Source of the DNA: Myoxocephalus aenaeus
Taxonomy: Eukaryota > Chordata > Actinopteri > Perciformes > Cottidae
NCBI GenBank assembly: GCA_038501785.1
Contig: JBAMJR010000025.1
Coordinates: 7,024,501 to 7,088,500 of the forward strand
Direction of reading: 5' to 3'
Length of the DNA stretch: 64,000 nucleotides
Both the position numbers and the translations under genes were made by a program. Positions 34,288 through 46,510 of this stretch are shown one piece after another. Below the pieces are notes generated by a model. The model was given only the letters and a program-made list of their open reading frames with translations. It ran no database searches and was not told the origin of the DNA. Position 1 is the first letter of the stretch, and each line of letters opens with the position of its first letter.

Positions 34288-34293
34288 AATAAA
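34288..34293 (+). promoter_or_regulatory. fmr1: Candidate distal poly(A) signal of fmr1
   Basis: AATAAA within GATAATAAACTTAAGATGTG, with a GT-rich element directly downstream. Confidence 0.45.
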
Positions 34294-34578
34294 CTTAAGA
34301 TGTGTGGAAAAGTAATATCCTCTATAGCAGGGTTGAGTCACACCGCTGTCATTAATAAGGAGATGTCCACAGTGCTGCAGAATTCGGGGGGCGTTAAATT
34401 ACTGGAAGAGAAAGGGTGACTTCAGTTATTATTTGACAGGGAAAATCCACCCTAAAACTGAATTCCTTGATTTAAAAAAAAACACTGGAACTTTGACACG
34501 GTGAAGTTTGGGTTGATGTACGTTTTCACAATGTCCAAATACATTTCTGGACCTCCCCTGATATGATATAAATATATG

Positions 34579-34581
<3 letters not shown>

Positions 34582-34641
<60 letters not shown>
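34582..34641. repeat. (TA)n microsatellite
   Basis: Sixty bases of uninterrupted TA. Confidence 0.95.
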
Positions 34642-34644
<3 letters not shown>

Positions 34645-35887
34645 ACTACCTTTGTTTGACTATTTGGTGTTCAAAAAGCATTTGGTGGAGTGTTGACCTT
34701 GAAATTAAAGTTTGAAGTAATAGATGAGACATCTTGGGAAATGGCTAGCCTAAAATACTCCTGAACTGAATACTTTGAATCAAGCTAATGAACACGCCAC
34801 ATTTCTGATTGTGTACACATTCAACAAATGAGATCCAACTTGTTTTTGAGAAGGAGTAATTTAAACACACTGAAATGAATAATATGTTATGGTGGATTCC
34901 CCCTTTCATTTGAAGGAGATAAAGGGGTCATTGGTCCCTCCCCTGGACTCGTCGTCTCTCACAAAGAGAGGCCAAGCGTTGTTGGATAATGGCAGATGTT
35001 CGGTTTAGATTCACATGTTATAATCCCTTTCTTTTTGACTGGTGTAAAGCAGTTCAAAGGGAACTCCATGCGAGTCGGATGCATTTGGAGGGTGTTACAG
35101 ACCTTCGGGGTTGACAGACGTCAGATCAGCTCTGTCGTGTCCCACCTGAGCTTCAACCTGCTTGTTGGTGTATTTTATTGTACCTCCAAACACCAGGTTC
35201 AGAGTGTATGTTCGACTTTTCAACTGCTGGAATTCAACCAACTAAAACAGTTTAATAGCTTTTTGGTGCTTTGGTTTGGTTTTTAGGGGTGGACGGGATA
35301 TTCCAAACAAACTGTAATGCTGGGCCGAGGCCTGTACTATAGTGGAAAATGTAAATAAAAAAAAAAAAGATGAGGCATTGAAGAACTGGTGCTAATGAAG
35401 CCTTTTTCATAAAGGAGACTTTAATGAAGAGTCTCATCATTATCCGATCCTGTTGTACTCAAGTGACCTGCCATAGAAACAACTAACTTGAGATGAGTAC
35501 GGTCCAGCTCATGGCAGAAAAATGTATGTTGCGTCTTGGTCCTGTATCTAGCCTCCTGAAGATATTTCAAAAGTGGTCACATGGAACATAAACCATTTGG
35601 GGTCCCAAACCAAGGTTTTAAGACGGGGAACAGCATGCGCTAATTTAATTCCCAGGATCCCAGTTGTGTACTTTTTGATTTATCCTGACAACGTAAGGTG
35701 TCACATGGGATGCCTAATGGCACTGCTGAGGACGTGCTGTTGTTAAGATGCTACTTAGTTGCACTTTCTTTTGTTTGTTGTTTCGGCATGACGCTGTCCT
35801 CAATGAGTCCTCTGTCTCCAGTACATCAGAACAGTACTATGTTTCATTGGATTCTAGTAGAATGGCACTACCAAAACTATATATATT

Positions 35888-36148
35888 ACTGTAAAAGTCG
35901 GGTTACAAGCCGCTACTACCTTCGGTCAGTGTCCCCGTTAGCTCCCCGCTATAGCCAGCTAGCGCTCCTGGTAGCGCTCCACTAGCTCCCCGACAACCAC
36001 CGAAGGTAGCGGGACGAGCCCCGACTCGACACCCGACTCGGGCAGTAGCAGCAGCAGCGGGGAGCTAGCAGCAGCGCTAACTAGCTAGCTTGCTACAGCG
36101 AGGACACTGACCGGAGGTAGGAGCGGCTTGTAACCCGACTTTTACGGT
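35888..36148. mobile_element. MITE with imperfect inverted ends of about 45 bp
   Basis: The left end ACTGTAAAAGTCGGGTTACA is mirrored by TGTAACCCGACTTTTACGGT at the right, and the pairing continues inward through CTACCTTCGGTCAGTGTCC with a few mismatches. The interior is CTAG- and GCAGCAGC-rich. No clear target duplication was found. It ends two bases before the TTA of the next element. Confidence 0.75.
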
Positions 36149-36153
36149 TCTTA

Positions 36154-36854
36154 TGCCGTGTTCACACCGGACGCGGCGTTCATCGCGGAAGTTTACTCGC
36201 GCGAGTGAAACTAGGGTGTTCACACCAAACTCGAAACGTCGCGCCGCGAAAGGGGCGTGGCTTATCTCAGTCGCTTGTCTCTGTGAAAGGAGCTTTCATT
36301 TCCGCTATCGACCATGGAATAAATAACCACTAGTTCTGCTTTATACTTGTTGTGGAAGTCCCAAACATGTCGGAACATGAAACGCCCTCGTGTTTGGGTT
36401 CATAACACCATCCGTAGCCACACACAGCTCGGTGAATTTCACCGACTCCTCCAGGAACTGCGTCTGGCTTCTCCGTAAAACGGATACCGATTCCTTCATC
36501 CACCATGGAAATAACCACTAGTTCTGCTTTATACTTGTTGTGTAAACTCCACATACGTCGGAACCTCAAACTCCATGGTGTCTGGGTTCATAATATTATC
36601 CGTAGTCCCACAAAAGCGTCTCAATGACAGCCGCTGCCAGCGCTGGTTCTGGCTCACGCGAATTCGCGCCGCGTCCTTCGCTCTGTTCGCCCCACGTTAA
36701 ATGTTCTGTTTGCGCCGCCTCAAACGCGTCTATCGCGCCGCCCCGCCTTCGCCTTTTCGTGTGTCGGCGCATCTGTGGATTGACTTTGCATGTAATCTGG
36801 TCGCGCCGCAAATTCGCGCCGCAAATTCGCGCCGCGTCAGGTGTGAACACGCCA
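36154..36854. mobile_element. PIF/Harbinger-type MITE, copy 1
   Basis: Ends TGCCGTGTTCACACCGGACG and CGTCAGGTGTGAACACGCCA form an inverted repeat, flanked by TTA on both sides (36151-36153, 36855-36857). A 3-bp TTA duplication is typical of PIF/Harbinger. The interior contains two diverged copies of a segment with ACCACTAGTTCTGCTTTATA. The ends are rich in GCGCCGCG and AATTCGCGCC. It is homologous to 61042-61891. Confidence 0.85.
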
Positions 36855-37722
36855 TTAGAGATGGGTTGTGAAAGAGTAATTGTTCTTTAAAATAACATGT
36901 ACCTGTTAATTCACATGAAACTTGATGACTTGGTACTTTATGTTCTGTTTCGGCAGCTGTTCGCACAATGAAAGGTTTCACGTCCGTGGACGATGTTAAC
37001 GATGGTTGTTCACCGTCATTTCTCTTGAAATGTTGAGAGTGTTTTCCAGCTAAATGCGGGGTACTCGCGTTTATTGATATTCAATTGTCGGAATTGTTTG
37101 CTGTTCTAATGTTCTGGTGTACGGAGTGTATTTTTTATTTCTTTTTTTACCCATGATCCAATGGGTTGCAGAAGGGAAATGCCATTCTTGAAGCTGCAAC
37201 ACTGGTTTGCGGTCCACTGACTGAATTATAGACCCAACCTCGTTGAACCTTGATTTTGACTTAACATCCACACTGTTTATGTCAAACATGCAGGAAGAGA
37301 GATCATTTGTGTGGAGTCCCATGTCAGTTCCAAAAAATGTTAAATCCTTTTAACAGTAAAAGAGTCCCATATGGCCATTTGTCATCCCTTCGTCACTAAG
37401 CCTTTAGTCCAGTTTGGGGTCGTGATGCGGTTCATGGGAAGCCACATGAAGATAATAGTCGTTGCTTCCCAGTCCACAGAATATTTCAACAGTCATATAT
37501 TTGCGAAATATATATTTAACCAATGTAAACGAGTCACATTGTAGGCCGTTCAACTGTACAGTGCCAGAAAGACACGCAAATACTTAAACCAGGGTAGTCA
37601 AAAAAAAGAAAGCTGTAAACCTTGTGTGCACTTTTTTCCTTTTGTACATAATACCTGCATTTAAGATGTTTGGGTTGACATGTCTGGTTATAGTGCAATA
37701 TATTTTGTATGCAAGCCGTTTC

Positions 37723-37728
37723 AATAAA
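37723..37728 (+). promoter_or_regulatory. Isolated poly(A)-like signal downstream of fmr1
   Basis: AATAAA followed by a T-rich stretch, with a PUF-type TGTACATA motif about 90 bp upstream. It could mark an extended fmr1 3' end or mean nothing; no linked coding exon is seen. Confidence 0.25.
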
Positions 37729-38285
37729 TACATTTTTTTATAAAAAAAAGTATTATAAAAAGGAATACATTGTATTGTGTCGCTAGGGCGGACCCCAAGT
37801 GCCATCGAGCCATGGATAATGTCCATTGGATAATCCGGCTTTGGAAACACCCTTCAGTTATCCTGACCACACTCACCCTGAACCAACCTCAGACCGCCAG
37901 ACGGTAGTCCTTGTGTGGTATAGCATGAGGGCTGAACTGCCTTTAAATTCTACACTCGAAGCAAAGAACTTGACCCGGATTTTTATCCACATCGCATACC
38001 TGCTTAGTGCTGACCGGCTTGATATGGCAACGTCATGCTAATGCCGCGGCCTGCTCAGCTGTCCAACCACCATCACTGTATAACTGGTTCCATTCAAAAG
38101 TACAATTAGTATGACACCAGATCAGTGCCTCCTCACTGTTCTCACGTAAACCTTGCGCTGTAAACTTGCTGGTTTCACCTGCTGAGAGTCCTCTCCTACT
38201 TGTTTGAGAGGAAAAGTAACATTGATTTCAAGGTTGAAAAAGATAATGCCAAAACGAAGTACCATATAAAAAGCCAATGGCTTTA

Positions 38286-38556
38286 TAAAGGTAGGGTTGG
38301 TAATCTTCTTCAGAAAAATGTCTGTTTAAATTCTCCTTTCATCGTTTTCAGGGGAGTGGCTTTGGAGGGGCGGGGCTGTCGGTGTTGCCGATTTGACGAC
38401 TCTCTGGCTAGATTTAGCCGCTTTGGGAGCTAATGCCGCTAGCTACGTTCATTGGATCATAGTTAGCAACACTTGGCTGGGTTTTTCAGTTGGATAATAC
38501 AAAAAAAAAGCATACTCTTCTTGTTAGTTTCTCGAGGTTTACCAACCATAGCTTTA
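38286..38556. mobile_element. MITE with GGTTGGTAA inverted ends
   Basis: It starts ATAAAGGTAGGGTTGGTAAT and ends GTTTACCAACCATAGCTTTA, which are inverted relative to each other. The interior carries a GGAGGGGCGGGGCTG stretch. The start and end match a common fish element. Confidence 0.65.
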
Positions 38557-38654
38557 ATAAACCAATAAACACGAGTTATAATTGCATCATGTGGCCGTGG
38601 TGGGAGTGAGTGGGATTATTACCGTTGTGATAAGAATGACTAAGCAGCTCTGTA

Positions 38655-38830
38655 AATAATGTGGGCATGCTAACATGCCCACAGGGACAATGCTAAGATG
38701 CTAATATCTGGCAGGTGTAACGTCCACCGTCTTAGTTAAACATACTAGCATACGGATGTTTGCTGATGAACACAAAACACAATCAGCTGAAGGAATTTGG
38801 TCATAAACTCAAGTATTTTTTCCAACAAAC
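38655..38830. repeat. Teleost interspersed repeat (CATGCTAACATGCCCACA family)
   Basis: It contains the hairpin TGTGGGCATG-CTAA-CATGCCCACA, then GACAATGCTAAGATGCTAAT, CACCGTCTTAGTTAAACATA and TTTGGTCATAAACTCAAGTA, the order seen in an abundant fish repeat. Confidence 0.55.
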
Positions 38831-39840
38831 TAAATAATTAGAGAGGTTGTTGTGTACCCCGGGGCCTCCGGGGTCCTTTCCTTCCATGGTTACTTCAAGG
38901 ACCAACCTCTGCTCCGTTCACTACAGCCTCGTGTGCTTAAGCATTGTGGCCTTGAGTAGGATCAGCATGTTTGGTCCATTAGTGGAATGAGCAGGAGGAT
39001 GCTCGGGATAAAAGAAGTACTACAGGGATCCCCTGTGGGGCCTGTTGAGCACCGTGACCATCAAGAGCCAAGGCCAAACTCGTCCCCTCCCCTACCTGCT
39101 TCCTGAACTGGACAAAGGAAAGCTGAAATCGTTTAAACGTTCTACGTGTTCTAAATGCTAATTCATATATTATAAAAGCTTTATTACTTCTAAAAGCTGC
39201 ATTTGCTTTTAGAAAAAGAAGGAAAAGAAAGGAAAGCTATGAAGCTCCGGAGTAAATACCAACGTGTCCCATACCTTCTTTATTCAGTCTCCATCCCTAT
39301 AGATCAGTATTAACATGTAAAGGCTCAAACATGTGGCCATTGGTAACAGCGCGACGTGGTGACATAGAAATGTAGCTTCAGACCTTCAGCTCACCTTTAT
39401 AAATGAAATCTGGTAACAGTTGTGTGATGATAATTAAACACATATTATAAAAGGCCTGACCACATGGCAGCTACAGAAAACAAATAAAGTATTGAGCACC
39501 ACAATAAAATGGAAATAGGAAAAAGCAACTAAAATGATCCAGACATGACTGTATTCTTTTGAAAACTAGAACAATTTGAATGAGCTATCTTTATGTTTTT
39601 CTGAACTACAACTAATTTGCCTAAAAAAAAGAAGTACAAAATTAAAAGAAAGAACAGGTAGATTTCTCAGGCTTCATGTTTCAAAGCTTGTGAGAGAGAA
39701 AGATCTCTACCTTGGCTCTACCTTGCTTAAAGGGTTAAAACATGTGCTGAATAAGGACTTGACTTCAGGGTGCAGTAATCAGTCCCAGCCACGTGGGGGA
39801 GCTGTGGTGCCGTGTTGATCCACCGCCTCTCCAGGTACGG

Positions 39841-39996
<156 letters not shown>

Positions 39997-40134
39997 TGGA
40001 GGGCTGGGCACGGATTGGAAATTCATGACATGCACTTCTCAACTTCTGCAAGATACACAGCAAGTATAATGAGCTAAAAGCTGAGAAACTTGGTCCTTCC
40101 TGACTTTATTCCATCAGTTTGTTTTTCTTCTGGG

Positions 40135-40138
<4 letters not shown>

Positions 40139-40224
<86 letters not shown>

Positions 40225-40306
40225 CTCTAACTCTATGTGTCATCATTAAAATTACCGGCACAGCTGTGGCTTTAACAACACCGCGAAAGACAGCAACCAG
40301 AACACA

Positions 40307-40368
<62 letters not shown>
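40139..40368. repeat. Opposed (TG)n and (CA)n tracts
   Basis: TG dinucleotides at 40139-40223 (85 bp) and CA dinucleotides at 40302-40368 (67 bp), separated by 78 bp. The tracts are complementary and could pair as a long hairpin. Confidence 0.95.
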
Positions 40369-40370
<2 letters not shown>

Positions 40371-40620
40371 CAATTTCAGTAAAATCTCTAAACAAACAGC
40401 TACTTTGGTCCCAGTAAAGGCCGAGTAACGAGACAGTGTGGCTCTCTGTGTAGATTTGCCCTTAATTGCCTAAATGCCTCTCTTCTATTATTGTTGGTCA
40501 TCTAATTCTCCGTGAACTCAGCCTACAAATGCTTCTTAAAATTCCGCCACATCTTCCTCTCCCTCTCTCCAGTCAATCTCTGTCTCTCAGTGTCTGACCT
40601 AGTTTTGGACAGCCTTTCTT

Positions 40621-40657
40621 ACACACACACAGACACAGACACACACACACACACACA

Positions 40658-40703
<46 letters not shown>
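40621..40703. repeat. (CA)n microsatellite with GACA interruptions
   Basis: Eighty-three bases of AC dinucleotides. At its right end it passes into CAGTGGTTCCCGCAGGTGC, which resembles a hAT element end. Confidence 0.9.
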
Positions 40704-40705
<2 letters not shown>

Positions 40706-42399
40706 GGTTCCCGCAGGTGCTTCAAATCCTTGAAAATTGGTTGAATTTTGATGTGGTGTTTTTAAGATCCGCAGACGTCTGGAATATTGATTTGCTGGAA
40801 TGGCTGGAATTGATCAAGGTCATGAAACAGCACTTTCAGACTGCATCGCTTGTGGCGGGCAGTTGTTTTCATTCCCATCATGCTCTCTGGTTAACTCTCT
40901 TCCTCTTCATCTGAGGCTGCTGTTTGTACTTGCGGAGCGTGATGCAGAGCAGTGCTGGCATGTTGCCCCAGACCAGACCAAAATACTCACACACACACAG
41001 ACACACACACGCGCACACACACGCAGCCCGCAGTATGTCTTCAAAATATTACTTCCGATACATTTGGACTTGTCGTGTTCTGGCATCACGAGTGAAAACA
41101 CGCGCCCTTTCTGCATAGGAGGACTTTTTTATTTATTTATTTTCAAGGAGGGGACGGTGATGTCACAGAGGAACCGCAGTTACGGCGACGGCACATGCTG
41201 AGCGAGAAGTTTCAACCATCTGGTCGATCATTATTCATGGCGAGGCGTAAACAGTAAAAAAAAAAAAGAAGTGCCGCTGGGCATGTGTTGCAGTGAGAGT
41301 ACGACAGAGAGTGAGGATGGCGGGCTGCTAAACTTGTTATTAACACGCCGCGGCCTCGGCCCGTCTCGGACAAAGGTGAAGATGGAGATACAAAATCTGG
41401 GTGGTTGGCGAGGGAGTCCAAAGACCACCCGGACTGCCAAAAAGATGCTCTGGGCAACATTTGCCTGCTTTTGTTGCCTCTCTGCACAAGTTTATTTCAC
41501 CGAGGCTGCACATCAAACTACAGGGACAACTGTGTCACCTGGTGCTGTTCAGGAGGCCAAAGTTAGGAAGTTCACGTCCTCTATTTAGGCCCCGGTGCAG
41601 CAGTGAGCAGAGAGGGGCCGCACAGTGGGGACCCTTTTATAGCCGGTCACAAGGTACAAATCAAGATTAAAACATGGTATAAATCCCCCAAAAAATACAT
41701 AAAAATCCCCATGTACAACCTCTAAACACAACTCAAACAATACATATAATTAGGGTTAGGTCTTATAGGGCTACAGACCCTGAACCGGATTGGACCAGAA
41801 GAAGGCCGGAGATGGACTCGTTCACACTCGAGAGTGAAAAGTTGTCCGTTGATGTTTCTTTTTTCAGCCGTCGTTCTTTTCGTCATCCGGAAAAATGACA
41901 AAAGGAAAAAGGGTGGGCGTGCTCAGTGGATCACACAATCCAACCTGCTGTTGAAACACAAATTATATATATATATATATATGTATTTAAATAATTGGAG
42001 AAACACTTACTACATTAACAAATTGTGAAATAAATGATGCAAAGAAAATATCTAACTTGAGGGAAACTGTGGCTTGTAGGGTTTTATTATGGGGCAACCA
42101 GTTCCAACAGTTTCTACAACTAACCTCATTGTCCCAAGTAATTGCTGAGTAAGGTCCGTTGTGAACATCCACCACCGCTCACCGCCTGAAGGCCTCGCTC
42201 GACATCGACCGGCTCACTACCTGCTGCACACAGGCAGAGGAAGCAGAGCAGGAAGTCATGTGACGTGGCATAAAGATCGGCACAGTCTGCGCCGGCAGGA
42301 GGTCGGGGAGGTCAGACAAACACAGAACTCTTACCCAGCAGACGGCTGTCCGTGTTCTGTGTGAAACCAAAAGTCATTGTTGAGTTATTTTGATCTGCG

Positions 42400-42850
42400 T
42401 GCATGAGTTAACTTACTGAACATACTTAAGTTAGTTACGTACATTAACTTGTCTAATTTAGGTAACATACTTAATTAATGTCACATACATAACGTAGATT
42501 AACTCGTGAATTAATTTGTACACCATTCTTAATTTGTCACGTAACGTAGATTAACTCTAAATTACTAAATTAATTTGACGTACTATAACTAATTTACATC
42601 ACGTAGATACGTACATTAACTTGTCTATATGTACCATACTTAATTTATGTCACGTACGTAACGTATATTACTTGTACATACATTTGACGTACTATACCTA
42701 ATTTACTTCACGTAGATACGTACATTAACTTGTCTATATGTACCATACTTAATTTATGTCACGTACGTAACGTATATTACTTGTACATACATTTGACGTA
42801 CTATACCTAATTTACTTCACGTAGATACGTTAACTTGTCTGATTTACGTA
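42400..42850. repeat. ACGTA-rich tandem array with 109-bp period
   Basis: GTAGATACGT starts at 42603, 42712 and 42821, exactly 109 bp apart, and the first two units appear identical. Each unit holds TTAACTTGTCTATATGTACC and GTCACGTACGTAACGTATAT. More diverged related sequence extends left to about 42400. It is AT-rich with many TACGTA palindromes. Confidence 0.85.
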
Positions 42851-43290
42851 CTTGTATACTAATTGTATACTACTTTACTTACAACACCTAATTTATTATT
42901 CTATTATTATTATAAGTATTAGCTTTTATTATAACCTTTTATGGATTGTGAGATTCTCTAGTTTGTGAGCTCAGAACAACTTATAATTCATCAGGTGATC
43001 AGTGATGGTGAAACGACACGTTCGAGGAGCGTGGGACATTTCACTGTCACCTGTGACTTCCTGCAGGATGGAGATGCCTCTGATTACATGTCATCTGTAA
43101 CATTTAAATAATTTATCCAAATGTCACGTGAAGAGTCACATTTATATATGAGGGGGGATAACTACGAGGTTATTTATTTTATTTTTGTAAGCTCCGTGCA
43201 GTATCTATAATATATATAAATAGCTATACTTGTTAAGAAGGAAAAATGTTTGCAGTGAATATATCTCAGTGGGACTTCTTCAGCCCTCTC

Positions 43291-43811
43291 CTGCCGCGTG
43301 TGCACTCTCTCTCTCTCACCTCTCCCTCTCACTCTCTCTCTCCCCCTCTCTCTCTCCCCCTCTCTCTCTCCCTCTCTCACTCCCCCCATCTCTCCCTCTC
43401 TCTCTCTCACTCCCTCTCCCTCTCTCTCTCTCCCTCCCTCTCTCACTCCCCTCTCTCCCTCTCCCTCTCTCTCCCTCCCTCTCCCTCTCTCTCCCTCTCT
43501 CTCCCTCTCCCTCTCCCTCTCTCCCACCCCCCCACCCCCTCACTCCCTCTCTCCCTCCCTCCTCCTCTGCCTGTCAGCTCGCCTCGACCACGTAGCAGCT
43601 TCCTGGCAGCGGCAGCCGCTTGTGTCTACTCTCTCCCTCCTCGCTGACACACACACACACACACGCACACACACACACACACTCACACACACTCACACAC
43701 ACACACTCTCACACACGCTCACACACGCTCCCAGCCAGCCAGTCAGCACCAGTAGCCTATGTAGACCCACGTAGCACCAGCTTTGGATTTTAACCAGCAG
43801 CCGAAGCGGCA
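43291..43811 (+). promoter_or_regulatory. aff2: Candidate aff2 promoter/5'UTR with CT and CA tracts
   Basis: A polypyrimidine tract of CTCTCC/CTCTCTCC units (43304-43564), then a short mixed GC-rich stretch, then a CA/CACACT tract (43647-43728), then 83 bp to the aff2 start codon. No CCG run comparable to the human FRAXE repeat is present. The promoter role is inferred from position only. Confidence 0.45.
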
Positions 43812-43864
43812 ATGGATCTCTTCGAATTCGACTTTTTCAGAGACTGGGAGCTGGAGCAGCCATG
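43812..43864 (+). CDS. aff2: aff2 (FMR2) coding exon 1; the rest of the gene lies beyond the window
   Basis: ATG at 43812 encodes MDLFEFDFFRDWELEQP plus TG, the first two bases of a Cys codon, with donor GTAACG at 43865. Human AFF2 starts MDLFDFFRDWDLEQQC, a match apart from a small insertion, and its exon 1 ends in the same phase. AFF1, AFF3 and AFF4 start differently. AFF2 belongs to the AF4/FMR2 family of transcription-elongation (P-TEFb/super-elongation-complex type) scaffolds and lies near FMR1 in human, which supports the call. I saw no second exon in the 20 kb that follows, in keeping with the very long first introns of this family. Confidence 0.85.
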
Positions 43865-44124
43865 GTAACGCTTCTTCTTCTTCTTCTTCTGTTATTATTA
43901 TTACTGCGCGTGTTCATGTGGCATGTTGAGAGGGATGAACGGACATGGCATCCCCGCTTTTGTGCTAAAAGCAAGGGTTCAATGGCATGTATGTGATTTG
44001 TCCCGGTGGGGAGATGTAGAGGCAGCCGAAGTGACGGCAAGAAACCGAGCAACCGTCTTTCTTTGTCACCGGAAAGCTGCCGTTGTTGCTCGAGACGGAC
44101 CGGGAGGCTCACGCGCAGCCTGTA

Positions 44125-44152
44125 TACACACACACATGCACACACACACACA

Positions 44153-44183
<31 letters not shown>
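44125..44183. repeat. (CA)n microsatellite with CATG interruptions
   Basis: CA dinucleotides followed 20 bp later by a short opposed GT tract (about 44202-44227). Confidence 0.9.
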
Positions 44184-44423
44184 GCAAGCACGCGCCGGCA
44201 TTTGTGTGTGCGTGTGTGTGTGTGTGTTTTATTTGTCTTAACCGTCTCATTGTGAATATTGAGGAATGTTTGATTTTGACGCGAGCGCGCGCCGGGTCAG
44301 CGTGACTGAGCGGTGACACGGCGCGCGGCGGTCATGTCGGCGGTGTGAGTGAACGTGAGCGAACACGTGAGTCCCAGACAGTTTGTTTGACTTTTTTTCA
44401 TTCTGGTCCTTTAAAAAACAAAA

Positions 44424-44424
<1 letters not shown>

Positions 44425-44481
<57 letters not shown>
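44425..44481. repeat. (CA)n microsatellite
   Basis: Fifty-seven bases of uninterrupted CA in aff2 intron 1. Confidence 0.95.
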
Positions 44482-44482
<1 letters not shown>

Positions 44483-45759
44483 ACAGAAACACAACGCGTG
44501 CTGCGGAGTTCAGGTGAGTTTAGCCTCCACCTGCAGCAGGAGGGTCGGTGTCAGGAGGTCATGGCACAATGTGGAGGAGTCAAGCTGGGTTGTGATGACT
44601 TCTGGGATGTTTGATCAGTTTGTTTGTGCATTTTATCGACTGATTAAATGCATACAGGCTAAAAATGTCTCCCTCTTGAACGGAGCCCACAATTGTTGTG
44701 TGTTTCCTTCAGTGAGGCGAACACTGCTGCAGGTCTGATGGACAGTGAGTGGAGGAGGTTGGTAAATCCATCGGTTGATTGCCAAAATGAATCGGCAACT
44801 TTTTTTCTTATAATCTTGGTTTATTAATTGTCCTTTAAAAAAAAAAAAAATTGGAAATGGAAAAACACCTCACCATCTCTGGCTACATCCTCTAACGAGT
44901 TGGATTGAATGTCTTTGGACAAAAAGAAAAAGGACATCTGAAGACGTCACCTCGTAGCTTAAGATAGCCATTTCCCCTCTTCAATAAGAGAAAAATAAAA
45001 ACTTTATTTTATGTTTATTCAGTTTGTCCACCAGAGAGCACTGACAGATGTGTGCGTTTGAGTTGTTTTGTACACATGTAACAACCTCTGCTTAGGAAAC
45101 AATGTAATTTCAGTCTGCCTCAATGTGTGAAGCTGCAGCCCCGACCCGTGACGTACGATAACGCCGTGCGTTCACAACCCTCGCTGGCGTAATCGTGCGT
45201 GCAGCAGAGGAACAAAGGCTCGCAGGCGAGGAGAAGTGGCCTTTGAGGCTTTTAAAAACCGGGGCAGGCCCAGGAGACGACTTGAGAGCGGGAGACAATT
45301 TGGAATTCTTGGCGGCGTGGATTGGAGGACAAATCAGACATTTAAGAAAAGTCATGGCACGCAGCTCGGACCCTGGTCGTACTGGCCTGCTCCCAGTTTA
45401 CAGGCTGCATTCATACAGAGCTTTCATCCACAGCCATTTACAATGTTTGCCCATTTGCAGCCAAGCTTGAAATTAGTGGACGTCAGGAAATTCATCCTGG
45501 ATGAATAAAAAGCCGGCAATGGGTAGAAAAACAATGTCAGACTTGGAGCTTGTTTCATGGACGTTATGCCGGGTATACTCTGGGCCTGTGAGGTGATGGG
45601 AAGCCCTCGATATTAAAACGGTCATTAGACACGCTGTGCGGGATGAACACTTGGATCCACGTAGTAGGGGAGCAGGTGACAGTGAGGAACAGCGAGAGGA
45701 TCAGTACATAACTGCCTGCCTCCCCACTTCCACTGGGTATTGTAGTGGGAGAGCGATGA

Positions 45760-45890
45760 CTTGGCAACCGCGTTGCTGTTTTGAATCCCGTGTTCTCCAG
45801 CGGGGAGAAATGTGACACACACTGCTGTCCCTCAGCAGCGCGGCACTTAACCCCCCGCTGCTGGAGTGGAGCCGCTCAGGGCTCAACAGC
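45760..45890 (+). mobile_element. Possible SINE-like fragment
   Basis: TTTTGAATCCCGTGTTCTCC, then CTCAGCAGCGCGGCACTTAA and GGAGTGGAGCCGCTCAGGGC, resemble the body of fish SINEs that contain GCAAGGCACTTAACCCC. Diverged and without clear ends. Confidence 0.35.
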
Positions 45891-46414
45891 AAGCTCGGTG
45901 GAGGAGGGGAGGGGGGCGATACATGTAACCCCCCACCGCCACCGCCACCACCGCTCCATCACGCCGCTGCCGTCAGGCGGCCACGATGGGAAATAAGGCC
46001 GTAGTAAGCTGCCAGGAACAGCTGATTAAAAAAGGAAAAGAAGAAAACAATAAGCGGAGCTGCTGGCGGTTGATCCGTGCAGAGGTGAAGTGATTAGGTC
46101 TCCACCTGGAGACGGAGGAGGGGAGGAGATAGAGGATGCGCTCTCACGGGGTCTGGACCCTGGCTCGGCTTCTGGATTTCCTTTTTTTTTTTTTTAAGAT
46201 GTCCTCCGCTGTTGAAAAGGCTGGAGGCTCAGTCCGCTTGAGAAAAGGCCCCGTTGTTCATTTGCTGAAAAGCCTGAAGCGACCTGTGTTTATGAAGGAT
46301 ACGGCCATTTATAGATACTTTATAAACTACTCACTCACCACTCCGAATGTTTTCCCCAGATTTTGCACACACTGGTCACGCCGCGGTTGCTGATGTCTCT
46401 GTGTGTTTGTTTAC

Positions 46415-46510
46415 CAGTGGCTCCCCGACCTGAAGGGTCAGGAACCCTGCGGGGGGTCACCAGATAAATCTTCAGGGGTCACGAGATGATTAACAGAAAA
46501 ACAATATGTT
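46415..46510 (+). mobile_element. hAT-type MITE fragment
   Basis: It starts CAGTGGCTCCCCGACC and contains GGGGTCACGAGATGATTAAC, both typical of a hAT MITE common in fish. The right end was not identified. Confidence 0.45.

Larger units (their letters stand above)
29552..34293 (+). other. fmr1: Candidate fmr1 3'UTR
   Basis: About 4.7 kb after the stop without coding signal, ending at an AATAAA with TG-rich downstream sequence. An earlier usable signal is AATAAA at 31385-31390, followed by TTGGTGTAAG. It contains a CA repeat (29581-29627) and a fish interspersed repeat (about 32625-32830). The extent is inferred. Confidence 0.5.

Noticed and set aside
43174..43774. Long Ser-Leu-Pro and Arg-Glu frames (117-158 aa) upstream of aff2
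   Set aside because: They arise from the CTCTCC tract on both strands. The recognisable aff2 start at 43812 is in no continuous frame with them.
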